Part shown: piece after piece, positions 22,780-36,400 of the stretch
Numbering within the stretch: the stretch's first letter is position 1
Layout of the letters: each line of letters starts with the position of its first letter
Assembly: GCA_944474755.1 (NCBI GenBank)
Contig: OX104115.1
Span: 60,082,648-60,146,647, forward strand
Origin: Limnoperna fortunei
Taxonomy: Eukaryota; Mollusca; Bivalvia; Mytilida; Modiolidae
DNA length: 64,000 bases
Direction of reading: 5' to 3'
The notes under the pieces: generated by a model
Told to the model about the DNA's origin: nothing
Databases searched by the model: none
What the model saw: the letters and a program-made list of their open reading frames with translations, nothing else
Made by a program: the position numbers and the translations under genes

Positions 22780-25480
22780 AAATAACAATGTTTCAAAACT
22801 TAAATACACAATACAGGTAGTTCAAAATACGTGTATTATATAATAAGTCTAAAGAATGTACCAACTAGTAAACTTATTAAGTATCGAATCGACAAACATG
22901 ACGATACAGCATGTATTTGTACCTGTATTGTGTATTTACACGATCACAATGGACTTTTATTATTCCATCACCAAATGAAAAACTACTTTAAGCATTTACA
23001 GTTAAACGCCAATGCTGAGTCTTAAGTAGACGAAACGCACGTCTGGCGTAATGAATTTGTCACCTTGGTAATTTTGATAACATCTTGTTTGAATATTTGA
23101 GCAAAGCCAAGTAACAGCACCGCACGTCCGCGGGTGATGGACTGGAAGCAACTATTTTGGGCTCAGTTGGAGTGAGAAAGTTTAAGATCAATTTGTTATG
23201 ACTTGTTTAAGTCATTTATTTATACTGACATTCAATGACTAAGGCCATTGGTTGGGCAGTCTTTGTCTAACTTTTTGACCAGAAACACCGTCAATTGTAT
23301 CGTTATATAATCGTCTAGACTTGTAGATGTATATATATTTGTCAGCTGTTGAAAATGGGATCCAGAAATACTTTTAAATAAGCTACTTCAGAAGTGGGTT
23401 GCAGCAGATGGGGATACTCAAACATATTCTAAAGATCTGATTGAGCCCTTGGGTCTAGGTCACTATCTTCATGCCATAGTTTTAGAATGATTGACTCAAC
23501 TATTTATACTACTATTCCACATAATAAGATAGAAGAAATATTGAAAGCATTGATCTAACTTTGCTTTACTAAGAGCTTGCAAACCTAAATACAAGAACAT
23601 AATTTTAGGTCGTGACAAATAATAAATTGTAAAGGACCACTCTGATTATAACAAAGTGTTTTTGTTTCTGAACCGTTCAATCTGGATTCATCAGTTAAAC
23701 TGTTTTATTGATTCTTTCACTGAAAGTGTTCACCTATTACGTACGATATCCAGAATATGTACATCTTAGGGGCTCTTAATTGTAATCCATTCGACCTCGA
23801 CCGAGAGTAAAAATTACTAATTTTCAACACATTATTATGAATTAACCATTTTAAACGAATTCTGGTTCATTTTGTCATCATACCTATTAAATGTGCGAGA
23901 AAAAAGTCTTTTTATTATTTCTTCTTGTCGAAGATACATACAGATGTTTTCAAGGGAGAAACCATTTTTGTTGCCAACACGTTTTAAAACGTCGATCACA
24001 GTGGCTTACCAGCCTGCATATTTCAAATAGAATGTCAACGTTCTTTCAATAGGTCTATAAAAGTATCGACTATAAATGTAAGACTCGTTTCAGGTGAGAT
24101 TTATAATGAGATAGATAAACTAAAGCAAGCAATAATCACTGTTTTTTCACTGTTTTGTAACATTTTTACGTTACCTTGTGCTTCGAAACTATCGTCTATC
24201 TCTAAAATTCTTGAAAAATTTTCCATGATGTTTACGAAAATGACATAATGTCAATAAAGGAATTATTGTCTGTAAAATCAAGGGAAAATGTCACAATTCG
24301 GAGAAGAAAGTAAATTATTGTGATTAATCTTAACGTGCTTGATCATCTTTTTCCTAAAATATATTAAATTGTTTACAAGCAGCAATGTAGCTTTACGATG
24401 CATGTATATTAAAGCTTATATGTGATTGTCAATCATGTGTGTGTGTGTGTGTGTGTTTTCTTCTTAAGATGATTCAACTTTCAGTGATTTTTTTTCTCTT
24501 AAAAAGCCGGCTTTAAGTTTTTAATGTTAATAGAGAGACTTACTACCTGCTAACAATCCTACGCAGGATAACTGGGAATTATTGTCAAATATTACTTAAG
24601 TCGAGCATGCAAACTTGGTATAGAACTAGCAATATAATTTTGTTGTGATGTCGATTATTAATAGTTGATAAGCCAAACCACCTATGAGACAAAGAAAGGA
24701 AATCTCAATTAAGAGATTAATGAAAAACATCTGAGACAAAAGGTAAACATAAAATGAACATGAAACCTACGAAAGTGATGACTTATTTAAATAGTATTAC
24801 CGTTTTTTTATGTTTCATTATTTTCTTTGCACATTTAATTGTACAAAAAGCAATAATGTTCTACTTAATCCAAACGTCCTTCGACTGATAATAATCAAAA
24901 CCGGTAAACGGTTATCAAACTTCTGTTATTGGCTACCAAATTTGTCAGTACAAATAAATTTAGCCTCAAGGTTAAATAACAAAATTGTTTGAAATTATAT
25001 TCAACAAATTTTTGACTTTAATAAAAAAAAATGTAGAATTAAAAAAATGTTCAACAGATATTAAAAAAAAATAAAACCTTAGAACGCGATAATCGATGTT
25101 CTTTTGTTCTTGCCAATAAGCAATACGTTTATCACAAACACACATATATTAACTCTTTCGTTGATTATCTGAAAAAGAGGTGTTAGAAATAACCATCATA
25201 GAATTTACAATTATGTTTGTTGATACATGGACTATTATCCCAATGCACAACTTATAGGGCAGTAAAATATTTTAAGGTAAGAATGCAATCTAATTTTTAA
25301 TATTGTAAACAAACAAAAACCCAATTATGGTTAAATCAAATACAAGTTTCAACTACAGTAAATATTTATATAATCTAAGCACTGTTTAACATTTAAATAG
25401 TCTCATTTGAAATTCCGTAGCTCTAAATGATCAAAATAGTCATAATGTCAAACTATTTGTAGAAAGTGGTTTGCCTTTTG
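22780..25480. other. No gene recognised; one (TG)n run
   Basis: A (TG)n run of about ten units lies at 24437-24456. Frames of 60-64 codons show no family signature. It is 3' of the HEPN-STAND gene and may contain its 3' UTR. Confidence 0.4.
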
Positions 25481-25482
25481 TG

Positions 25483-27422
25483 TTAAATTCCTGCTATTCT
25501 CTCAAACCATTCAAGTAGCCATTCAAAGACATCATAAAATGAATTGAAATCTGATGTTTGCAGAGGTACTAAAACACCATTACAATAATCATAATACCAA
25601 ATAGGTGACGGCGACATTAAAAAACTCGACATAATAGAAGAAGCAACAGAACCCGACCTTATAGAACAAGCAGCAACAGAACTCTCAACAATTCTTTTAT
25701 TCCATAAAAGTCCTTTTAACAGTGAAATGTGTCCTTTTTTAGATTTAGTATGAAGACACTTGATGGCAATACTTCTTTTGTGATGCAATGATAGTAAAAA
25801 CAGAACTATGTTATCATGGCCATTATATGCAGCAATTTGTAATAATGAATGTCCACATTTTAAAGTATAAAGCTCGGTTATGATCGTTGTGTTACACGGA
25901 ATCTTAAAGTTTATATCCGCCCCGAAATCTAGCAATGCCTTTAAGGTATTAACATGACCATATTCAGCGGCTAAAAAGCTGGCAGTTTTATAGTATGAAT
26001 TTGTGTCGTCTATATGAATTAGGCCAACATATTTTAATATCAGCGCCATAGTGTCATAACAATTGTAGGCCATAGCAGTTTGATAAATATAAGATACTTT
26101 TGATATATTGTCAGAACGTGATATAACGAGTGAATGTAGCAAGAATAAATCTTCGTAGGTCTTATTTTTTGAGAACGCAACATAATGAGCTAATTCAATA
26201 ACTTCTACATTCTTTGTAATGTTGAAAACTTTTAACAAGTAGTTTGCAATACGTGTATGCCCTTTGTTTCTATCAACGAAAAAAAATGAATATCTTAAGG
26301 AATAATCTGTCAAATAATCTCTCAGAGCATTATGTAGTAATGAAACACTATTTTCGGGTGATATTTGAACAAAATGTCTCAACTCATTTCCAAGAATATT
26401 ATGGACGTTTGTGGCACTGTCATTAATGTCACTAATGTCAATTAGCATCTCTTCTGTCAATGGCTCGGGTGCAACTGACAACACTTCGAAAACTGGCCTA
26501 ATCATGTTAAACTTTTCGCCACTTTTACCAAAGATACGTATTAAATTAAATTCAAACGTCTCTTTTAATGACACAGGAATATCCGTGAGCAAGCATGATG
26601 GTTCCTTTAGACAATAGTCTAAAAAATGTTTTGCATATAGAAAATTTCCATTAAATTGTTTAACCAGTTCAGCATTCCAATTCAATGAGACGTTTCGCAT
26701 TGATATGTATGATGAAATATCATTATTAATTTGTTCTTTGTAATCTGCAAACTTAATTAGAGACATATTTCTATTTCTGAATTTTGATACAATTTCTTCT
26801 GTATTTCTAGATGTTAAAACGAATTCAAATTGAATCGGAAATTTATTTAGGTTCATAGATAACAAATCCACAATATCGTATTTTTCGCCTGCAAGTTGAC
26901 ACTCGTCCAAGGCATCAATGACCAATGTGTATCGTCTGGAGGCAAAGTTTTCCTGATAAAACTGTAACAGCCATATTACCAAATGTTCGAAACAACTAAC
27001 AGTATCGTGCGAGCATACGTGTTCGTCAAAATACTTAGAATATGCTGCATCTGTATGAAAAAAATTGCACATTACCGGAAATTCATTTAGTAGAGCTCGT
27101 GCCAAGTTTTGAATAAACATAAAGGGTGCTTGTGTAATACTTCTATCAAAACGACATATATGAGAAAAGATCACAGTATTATGTAATTTGGACCAAACGG
27201 ATGAATCACTAAAATCTAAAAGCTTTAAAATCATTAACGTTTTTCCGTAACCCGGCTCACCAACTAAATGAACTCCTCGTTTGAAAGTGAAAAGTCGTTC
27301 TTCAATTAGTTCTTTGAGCCATTCCCTCTCAATAAAAGTGTCGTTTTTCTCAGGGACAATTTTAAGATATAGCTCTTGAATCGTTTGAAACACTGAATTA
27401 ATTTCTCTTATGCCAACGCATT
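25483..27422 (-). CDS. HEPN-STAND gene, exon 2 (P-loop NTPase and ankyrin repeats)
   Basis: A single open frame of 646 codons after an acceptor at 27424/27423. In order: ECVGIREINSVFQ linker, P-loop GEPGYGKT, FDRSITQAPFMFIQNLA, YTLVIDALDECQ, FEFVLTSRN (sensor-like Arg), then LLHNALRDYLTDYSLRYS, a TANC-like winged-helix end. ANK repeats follow: KTASFLAAEYGHVNTLKALL, LLQIAAYNGHDNIVLFLL and a degraded one. The C-terminal 70 residues (Ser-rich, then WYYDYCNGVL) do not match the paralogue, which continues with more ankyrin repeats, so the sensor end appears shortened. Confidence 0.85.
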
Positions 27423-30400
27423 CTGAAATGATCAATATATAAAAACATGAACATGTATTAGCAAACCAAAATCTGAACGAAAAAAAATGATAAGATATAA
27501 AACCGCAGTGTCAGATTTATTTACGTTCAGTGGCAAATATGAACATCTTGTATTATGTAGAAAAGATAAATAGATAGAAACATAACGTGCTTTTTTAGTC
27601 ATATAGGACTTATAATGCATGCAAAGAATACTTATTAAAACAATATTTTATAGAAACAAGATGAAATTCATGTCTTTTCATTTATATTACTAACAGAACA
27701 AAATTATTGTATTTTCGCTACCTGAAAACATGAGCTTGATTGATCACGTTTTTTCATAAATATCAATACAAATCACGTGACTTGCATTTAACCACGTAAA
27801 AACCGAAAACTTGCAACGACCTGGTTCCCATTTAATTAGTGTTATCACAAGGCCTAATCAATCGCATGTTACTTAATATTAAATAACATTATTTACCCAA
27901 CTCACTTTTCCAAGCATTTTACAATTTTATTGGAAATGCATGTTAAAAAGGCAGAAGTGACAAATAATTAGAACTGGTTAAAAATTTAGAACTAGACTCT
28001 ATAACATTTGCTGCAATGTTGCAAATTACAAAAAAAATAGAAATACAATTATTTCTTGTTATTACGTGAATTAAAAAATTTCTCGTAGCAAAATGTACAA
28101 CGTTGACATAAGTAAACAATAAACATACAATAATACTGGTAACTTGATTTATAAAGAACTGTGATGCCGTATGACTGCTATGTTAATTAATTAAACTCAA
28201 AACATTACAAATTACAGACTTGATTTGGTAGAATATAATATAATGGTCAATTCTCTAATCAACAAATTATGATTTTGAATTTCATATGTATTAGAATTGA
28301 AGACTATTGGATAAAAATGAATAAGTTTTTTTAAGTAAGAATATTTATAAAAGTTTCTTGTATCTCCATTGTACCATAATGACAACATTATTTTATGGTT
28401 TGCTGAAATGATCCAGCCTAATCGTAATGGTACCTTCTTATCAGGGAAGCAGTAATTTGTGTACGTTTAGACATATACACCTAAATAAAATAAAGCTAGT
28501 GAAAGTATTATATGCCGCTTTATACAGTAAGCAATTATCTGTATTATGGCAAAAATGTGTCATGCACTGCATAAGTTCAATAAGTACTACAGTAGCAAAA
28601 TACTCTATTTTCCAGAAGTACGTGGCAACATTTATGACAGAAACGTGTAATATTAAAGTATTAATAAAACAATTTCATTTATGACCGATTATATATGGAA
28701 GGTGTTTAGTAACGGCCCATGTATGACTTCCATGTTGCAAGGTAATTACTTTGACCAATACAGTTATCGACGTGTCGTTATTATAGATCGAAGATATATA
28801 ACTAGCTAATTATGATTTTTTTTTCATTACAGAAATTTGAAGTAGAAAACTTTTAAACTGTCATGCACTCTATTGAATTCATAATGAATTGACAAATCTC
28901 CATAAAAGACCGCGACGCCTTAATGGACTGGCATATTCATTATGGACCGGGATTTGTCAGTCTTTTATATGTCTGGTCTGGTTTAACATAAAAGACTGAC
29001 AAATCCATAATTGCCCACTGATAATTGTATGATGTGACTATATAACTTTTAGACCCTGCAGATTAGGCTTCTAACAACATTGTGGTTGCAAGTAAGTCAC
29101 ATCGTTATGAGTGCCTCATTAAAGAACTAGGATAACTGGTAGTTCCACATACCACATTACAAGATTAAACCCTGGGTAACAATAGGTCCTTCGTGACGTC
29201 TTTGACTATTCCATACGAAGAAGAATCTGAAGACTTTACTTACTTGTATCGGATTCAAAAATACAAAAGAAAATGTACTTAGCCGGCTTATCTACAAGTC
29301 AATAAAGTTGATTAAAATTTTATCTGCGGTAAAAGAAAGACAACACAAATACTGTGAAACAGTTTGTTCGCAAAGTTGTATCAATCAAATGTGGATTTTT
29401 AAAATTTTTTAAAGAACTTTTGGACATTTGGAAATTAAGATCGATATCTAACATTTCATCCATTAGAACCTTTGATATTTTTTAAACTCTTTATACCACT
29501 TTGACCAAAGAAGCAAATTATTCTACAATGAGAAACATGTTCAGAGTATGCTAGATTTTCTGATCAGCATCGGCATTGTTACTTTCAGAAGAGGTGTTTT
29601 TGAGCAGGTAATCGGAATTTCAATTAACTGTGTCATTTTCGATTTGTTTTTGTATTCTTATAAAAACTGAATTTCCTCAACGTCTTATCAAATACAGGAA
29701 GAAATGTCCCTTAATTTCACACATAGATTAATTCAAGATGTTCGTTTAATTAGCAACCCTCAATTTGCTTCCGTTAATATATCCTAAAGAACTAGAAAAA
29801 TCAAAGAAACCACCGACAAAGCTTCATCATCATCGTTTGTAGACTTACACCTCGAATATGACGCCATTGGTAATCGCAGAACAGAAATGTACGACAAACG
29901 AGACGATTTTAATTTAATAATTAGAAATTTTCTTCACTTGTGCAGCAATATTCCAGATTCCCCTGAATATGATGTCTATAATTCTCGGGTATGCAGTGAG
30001 TATACTTATTTTTTATACCTTTTTTAACAGAAATTTCTTGGGAATAAACCATGGTTACAAGAAAAAACGCCTCGTCCGCTCCTGTAATAAGTTTCAATAT
30101 AGATACCATTGCCTTGTTGATAAATATTCTATCTCGTGTTAAAGTATGAGTGAAGATCGTAATTTTGATGCGATGATTATTGGATACACCTATTACTGTG
30201 TAGTGGTGTATGATACCAAGCATTGTCATCAACACACCAACTCACACACTACAGTACTGGATCTAGAGGTAAGGCATACAAAATCAGGACCATTCTTGTA
30301 GTTGCTATATTTTGGTTGTTGCTTCTCAAGTTTGCTGGTTTCTTGATTTGTTGACCGTCTTTTTTGACAGTATCCTTGGTATTATATTTTCCTTAAATAG

Positions 30401-33400
30401 TTTAAAAATCTATGGTCACAGCTCATATTACTTTAAGTGAATGGGACATGTAAAATAATTTTTATGTATCAATATTTTCGACAGCTTCGTAAAAAGGGGA
30501 TTACCTGACATCTCACAAATGTAGCATTTACGCTATATTTTGGCGAATCTCTGATCAAAAATTTTATGCTTTTTCACAAGATGAAAGGTTCCTTATATTT
30601 TAATTTCAGCCTGTTTTTTTCTGCGTATAACTAACATGACATGGATCTCGAAGCATAACATGGTTATTTTGTAAACAAATATACAGTCCATCCGTCCTTT
30701 ATTATGTTCATCTGCTGTCTATCCGTTCCTAGCCGTGACGTGTGTCGTTGCGCCAATTATATCTTGGCAACCAGTGTCAACCAAGCTTCTCTGTTTTCTG
30801 ATCTCTTAGGCGTAGCGTAAAGTTTCAAGTCTTCAAAAACAGAATGGTTGTATGACACCAATTCCATTTTCACTGTGGTTAGTAGGTGTTCGTAGATGTG
30901 ATTCCGTTTTTTACTTCCAGGTTTGTGATATCTGTATGAAATGCTTAGCCGTCTCATTTCTATAGATTGTATCCATGTCTTGATATTATTCGCGGGACTC
31001 ACGATTCGCACAAATAGAGGAATACTTAGATGACCAAAGATTTTCGAGCAGAGTGCGGTGTTTTAGAATTTCCAAATGTTCTTCAATCTTCCCAGCGCCT
31101 CTGTTATGTGTGAAATCTTATACAGAATTTTGCATTTATATTCATCTGTCAAGGAACAATGGTTTTAAGGTATTTGAAGCTGTATATTATTTCCAGTTTG
31201 TGGCCATTGATCGTAATGTAAGTTTGGTGCCACTGGTGTTGTTGGACTTAAAATTGTTCTGTTCATTATTGCTTTTAATACCATTTGTAGTAGCTGTCTT
31301 CTCCATTGATTGATTGATTGGATGTTTGCTTTACGTCCAGCAAGCAGTATTTCAGCTATATTCAGGAAGAGAAAATTTTCAATGCGTTCAACTAAATTTC
31401 TTTTTCCGATGAGGCTATTGTTTTGTCCGTGTCGTCTCGAACCAGCAGTCCTCAAAAGCTAACGATGAAAAGTCTGCACTTGCTGTTTTTCTGTCAAATG
31501 CTTTCTTGAAGTTTACAATGTCATTTTTGAGATCTTGCTGAGGTATTTTTACATAACGTCAGATTAATGATCTGCTATGTAGAACCCGGTCCTGGTTTAA
31601 GTTCTGCTTGCTTTTCACTTCTGATCTTTTCTGTCTGAGGGTATAGTCTATTGTATATGATATTCATCATGACTTCATGAATGACAAATACGACTAATAG
31701 GTCGAAAGTTCTGACATTGCTGTAGATTACCTTTCTGTATGAGGGTTATAATCAGTGCCTGTGTCCACTGTGTGGGACATTCCCCCGTCTGCCATAAATA
31801 TATTGTTGAAGATTTTATAGGGAACCTATCATTTATTCTCCTCCTGCATGAATTGTTCTGTTGAGATGCTGCCAATCATAATATATTTCTAACAAATATT
31901 ATATTTCAATTACGTCTTATGGGACTAATCACTTAGAATTTTTTCGAACCTCGTTCTTAATTAAGTATCTCACCACATATGGCTAGGTAAACAAGATTTG
32001 TTTGTGATACGTTTTAACTGGTGTGGAGCGCCCACTACTCCAGTAATGTGAGAATTTGAAGTTCTTCTAACATTGGTTCTGTCCTACGAAACCTAAAATA
32101 GAAGAAACTTGAGTTCGTTCCCTGATTGTGATGCATTTGATTGGGATAAGGAGGTCGTTATGGAGTCTATAAAAATCTGTGGATTTTACTTATATGCAAA
32201 ATTAATAGACGTATAGTCCCAATTTTATTTTTATTTTAGCTCTCAAACGTGTATGTAATAGCAGCAAACATCGTCATTAAAAGAAACACTACCTTTTGAA
32301 AAAGATTGGTGTCGATCACAACCTCCATTTCCTGTTTTTTGAAAAAATACCTTTCCCAATAACTTCCATGATACATTCCGTAAACAGATTTTTTGTAAAT
32401 CTTGATCATCGAGAAATGCTCCGTAAATATCAGATTGTAACAAATACACGTACTTAAAAATCCATCTAGCTACAGGTAATATTTTTTGCTATTCTGCAAG
32501 TGTCCTACTGAAGCAGCTTAAATGCATCGACTGTTTATTTTTTGTCTTACAGTGCTGATAGGAGCTAGTCTACTGACTCCTGATATCGTACACTATTTTA
32601 TCGCGACAACAGTTTTGTAAACTGGATGCCGGACGTCTGCATTATTTTGTACAATATGAAGTGGTACAATATGGGTTCCAATTTTTAATTCGTTTTTAGA
32701 AAACACAAAATTATGGTAAGCAACATACAATAGCTTGCATGATAACCATTCTAAATTTGCACAAAGAGGCTAAAATGTTCCGGTTTCGGAGCCTCCACAT
32801 TTTTTTGTTTTATTAACTATTATCTGATTGTAATGTGCTTTAGCTTTATAATATAAACAGTTGTTTGTATAACTTACTAGAATGTTGTTTCTGTTTTAGT
32901 TATGATATACGTAACAATTAAACCATCTTTATTCTAACAAGAATATGATAATCAAGTTATTTTTTGTGTTAAGCACTTTCCCGATCCGGATTATAAAGGG
33001 AGGCCAAGCTAGTTTTGCTGGTATAATAAAGGCTCAATTTGAGATAAATGTCATTTATTCATAAGTGGAGATTAATATGTAATGTTGATTGAGAATAACT
33101 GAAAAATAACAAATATAATCAAAGGTGGGTATTAAAAAAAATGTGCCCCACCTAAACAAGTTCATAACAAACCATATATAATATCGAACATACACAAAAG
33201 AGGTTACTGATAGATAAGTGATATTAATATAAATATAGCATGAAGCACCTGCAATGACACATAAATACAAATTAATATGTGTGTCTCAAAACTAATGGCC
33301 TGCTTTGAGGTTGGGGGTTTCTTTTTGTAAACCTTCCATTAAATTTGATTATAAAAACACAACATGAATCATACATTAGCTTGAAATATGTAGAATGACT

Positions 33401-36400
33401 GCATACCCCTCAGCTTCTACTTGGTCATGCAAGCTTGACTGCAGGTGGCTGACAAATAAACCCCTATTGCATAACACCATGAACTATACAGATTACATAA
33501 TGCATATGACCAAGACTAGACTACAGGTGGACACTCTACAGATACCTATTGCATATCACCATATTAAGAACTAGACAGATTACATTATACGGCTGGACTG
33601 CAGGTGGTCACATTATATAAAAACGGAATCTGGCAAATGTTACATAACATAATGTAGTGAGAAATACATACACATTACATAAAAGAACAGTAACACACTT
33701 AGGAATTTTCTACAAATTTTTTTTAAATAAATGTATTTTTTAAAGTTTGAAAATGACTTCTTATTTTATTGTTTACTTTTTTACCATCCATATCGATGAC
33801 TAAATTGTTGATTGAAATTTTGTAAACATCGACGATGAAATAATAATTAACGTATCTAAAGTATCACTTATTTGGAAATAAATCTTTACTTCTCTGTATA
33901 CATGTACTATTCCCTAGAGATTAGTATCACAAAAATTACAGCCACCAATTACTGACACGTTTTAAGCACGCTCTGCAATGCCTTTATTTCTGTTTAAGAC
34001 ACTATTTCAACATAGTTTGCAACATCTAGCCCTAGAGAATAACACAAATAAATAAATAATCAAAGTGTATGTACCTTATTTTATTACAAATAAAATATTT
34101 AGCAGGATTTCCTCATGTAGTTCGCCTATGGATCGCTTGATACAACCATGTAAATCGACATGTCAAATTGTGTCTACATCTAAATAATATGGTGTGTGTG
34201 TGTGTGATTATTTGCAAGTTGATATTAAAAATGTGCTACCCCTTTATAATCGGCTCAAATAAATTGATTACCAAACGACCTCATCAAGTATAGTTATATA
34301 CCGCTAACACTTTGATAATAATACACGTAATTTATTTAAAGTTTAGTTTGACAAAATCCAATCAGAAACGGGCAGCTTTTGATGTTTGTTCATCATTAAA
34401 TGATTAATACTTTTGGAGGATATAACATACATCATTTTAACAAGGTACAAAGATGTGAGACTTGTTCTTTTGTAGAAGATTTGATTTACATTTTAGCCAA
34501 TCAGAAACAAAAATAGACATTACAAGCCATGTTTTGAAGCAATTAGGATTAAATAATGAGTATTTCTAGAGGCTTCAATCGGAAGTAGATGTGTCAGTGG
34601 GGAAGATTCAAATGTAAATAGTTTATCGACGACGGATGCACAATAAATCAAAAATAGGTAGAACCAAGGGATGTTCTCCGAAGAACACTCTATATTATTA
34701 TTATCATATCGCTGATTGATTTTCAAATAAATTTGCTAAACAAATTTAAATAATACACAAAAACAAAAAAACATAATCACCAAATTATAGGTTACACGGA
34801 TTTGCTTTATTGCCGCATTGTAACCTTGACCTTTAAAAAAACTATAATATTGCACGCAACGCGTCCTGTTGATGTAATGATCATTTGTGCCATATAATTT
34901 GATAATCCGTCTACAAACATCAAAGTGATAGGCCTGACAAGAAACAGCACGGATAGTGAAATCAATTTTAGAGGGGTTGTTTCTTAAGGAACGTCAAGCG
35001 AATAATATTTTAGCTATATTCAAGACGTCAACAAGTCAACAAACAATACATCAACGGGACAATAGGAATAGGAAATCGGAAACACAATTCTGAGTAGAAT
35101 TGGAAATGTATGGAGTAATGGTTATGAGGAGAGGTGAAATTAGCGGCCACAATGAACCTACTTTTTCATATTGTTTAGCACAGTTAATAACAAATCGTAC
35201 CGAAATTTATTAAGTAATGAATTTACTTTTATAATGTGTTTATGTGATCACAAAGAACATAATTTGAATTCCACCAAGATACACAGTTATGGACCTGACA
35301 TGAATAGACACAACAGCAAATATTTTTCCGAATTTCATTAAAAGATCATACAAAAGAATTATCAATAAAACTGGTACTGTAAGGTCATACGATAATTTGC
35401 TTTATGGAAATACCAATCTCCCATTCAACTGCAGCAACAAATATATAAATGCTTCAAAATATATTGCGATTAAAATTCTTCTATTCCCAGAACGATGAAG
35501 AAAAGTTATAATTGATCTTACTTCTAACGACTAAGCTTCATACTGTATCTCAAACCATTACTGGAAACTTATGGTGTTGTCTATGCACTTAATGTATTCA
35601 GTCATATATTCATGTCCTTCAATACGTCGCTAAATTCCGCAAATCATTATGAATGTTGCAAAAATAAACACAGTCAATAAATTTATACTACAGTGTTCCG
35701 TTTTGGCCAATCCAGCAGTTATTATTCTTTCCAGACCTAATACTGAAACAAAGTTATAAGTATTTTACTAAATCTAATTTAATGGATCTAAGAATCGTAG
35801 TTCAGAAAATAAATAGTTCAGTTCAACAATCGTAACAGTAAATCACAAAAAAACCGATTCTCTTTTGACCTGCGAACTTTTTCATATTCGCTGTTAATCT
35901 TTAATGCGCGCTTTAAATCATTTTTATTCCTGAAATCGTCACAACTCTCAACTCATAATAAAAGTAATATATTTTATTGACTGATCAATAATACATTTTC
36001 ACCTTGTATTTATAATAACAGTAAGCAGTAAAAAGAACTTTTTAACAGACATTTGAAGCTATATTATAAGGAAAACAGGAAACATACCATAGTTGTATTA
36101 TTCCTTCTGAAGTCATTGGCGGTTCCTAGCAGATACTTTCTTTACAGTATGACAGAAGCTTTTCCACGATAGCAATCTTCCATTGGCATCAATAGGCGGA
36201 GCTAAATCGGCTCGACCGAGATAAACAATTACTTAGTTCAAAACATTTCTAAAAATTAAATATATTAAATAGTATATATCATTATTTGTCATTATACTAA
36301 AGATCTTAATGTATCGGGTACCAGTTTTTCATTATGTAGATGCTGCCAGTGGTAAACATGTTTAAGAAGATAACGTTCAAACTTCGATCAGAAGTGCCTT

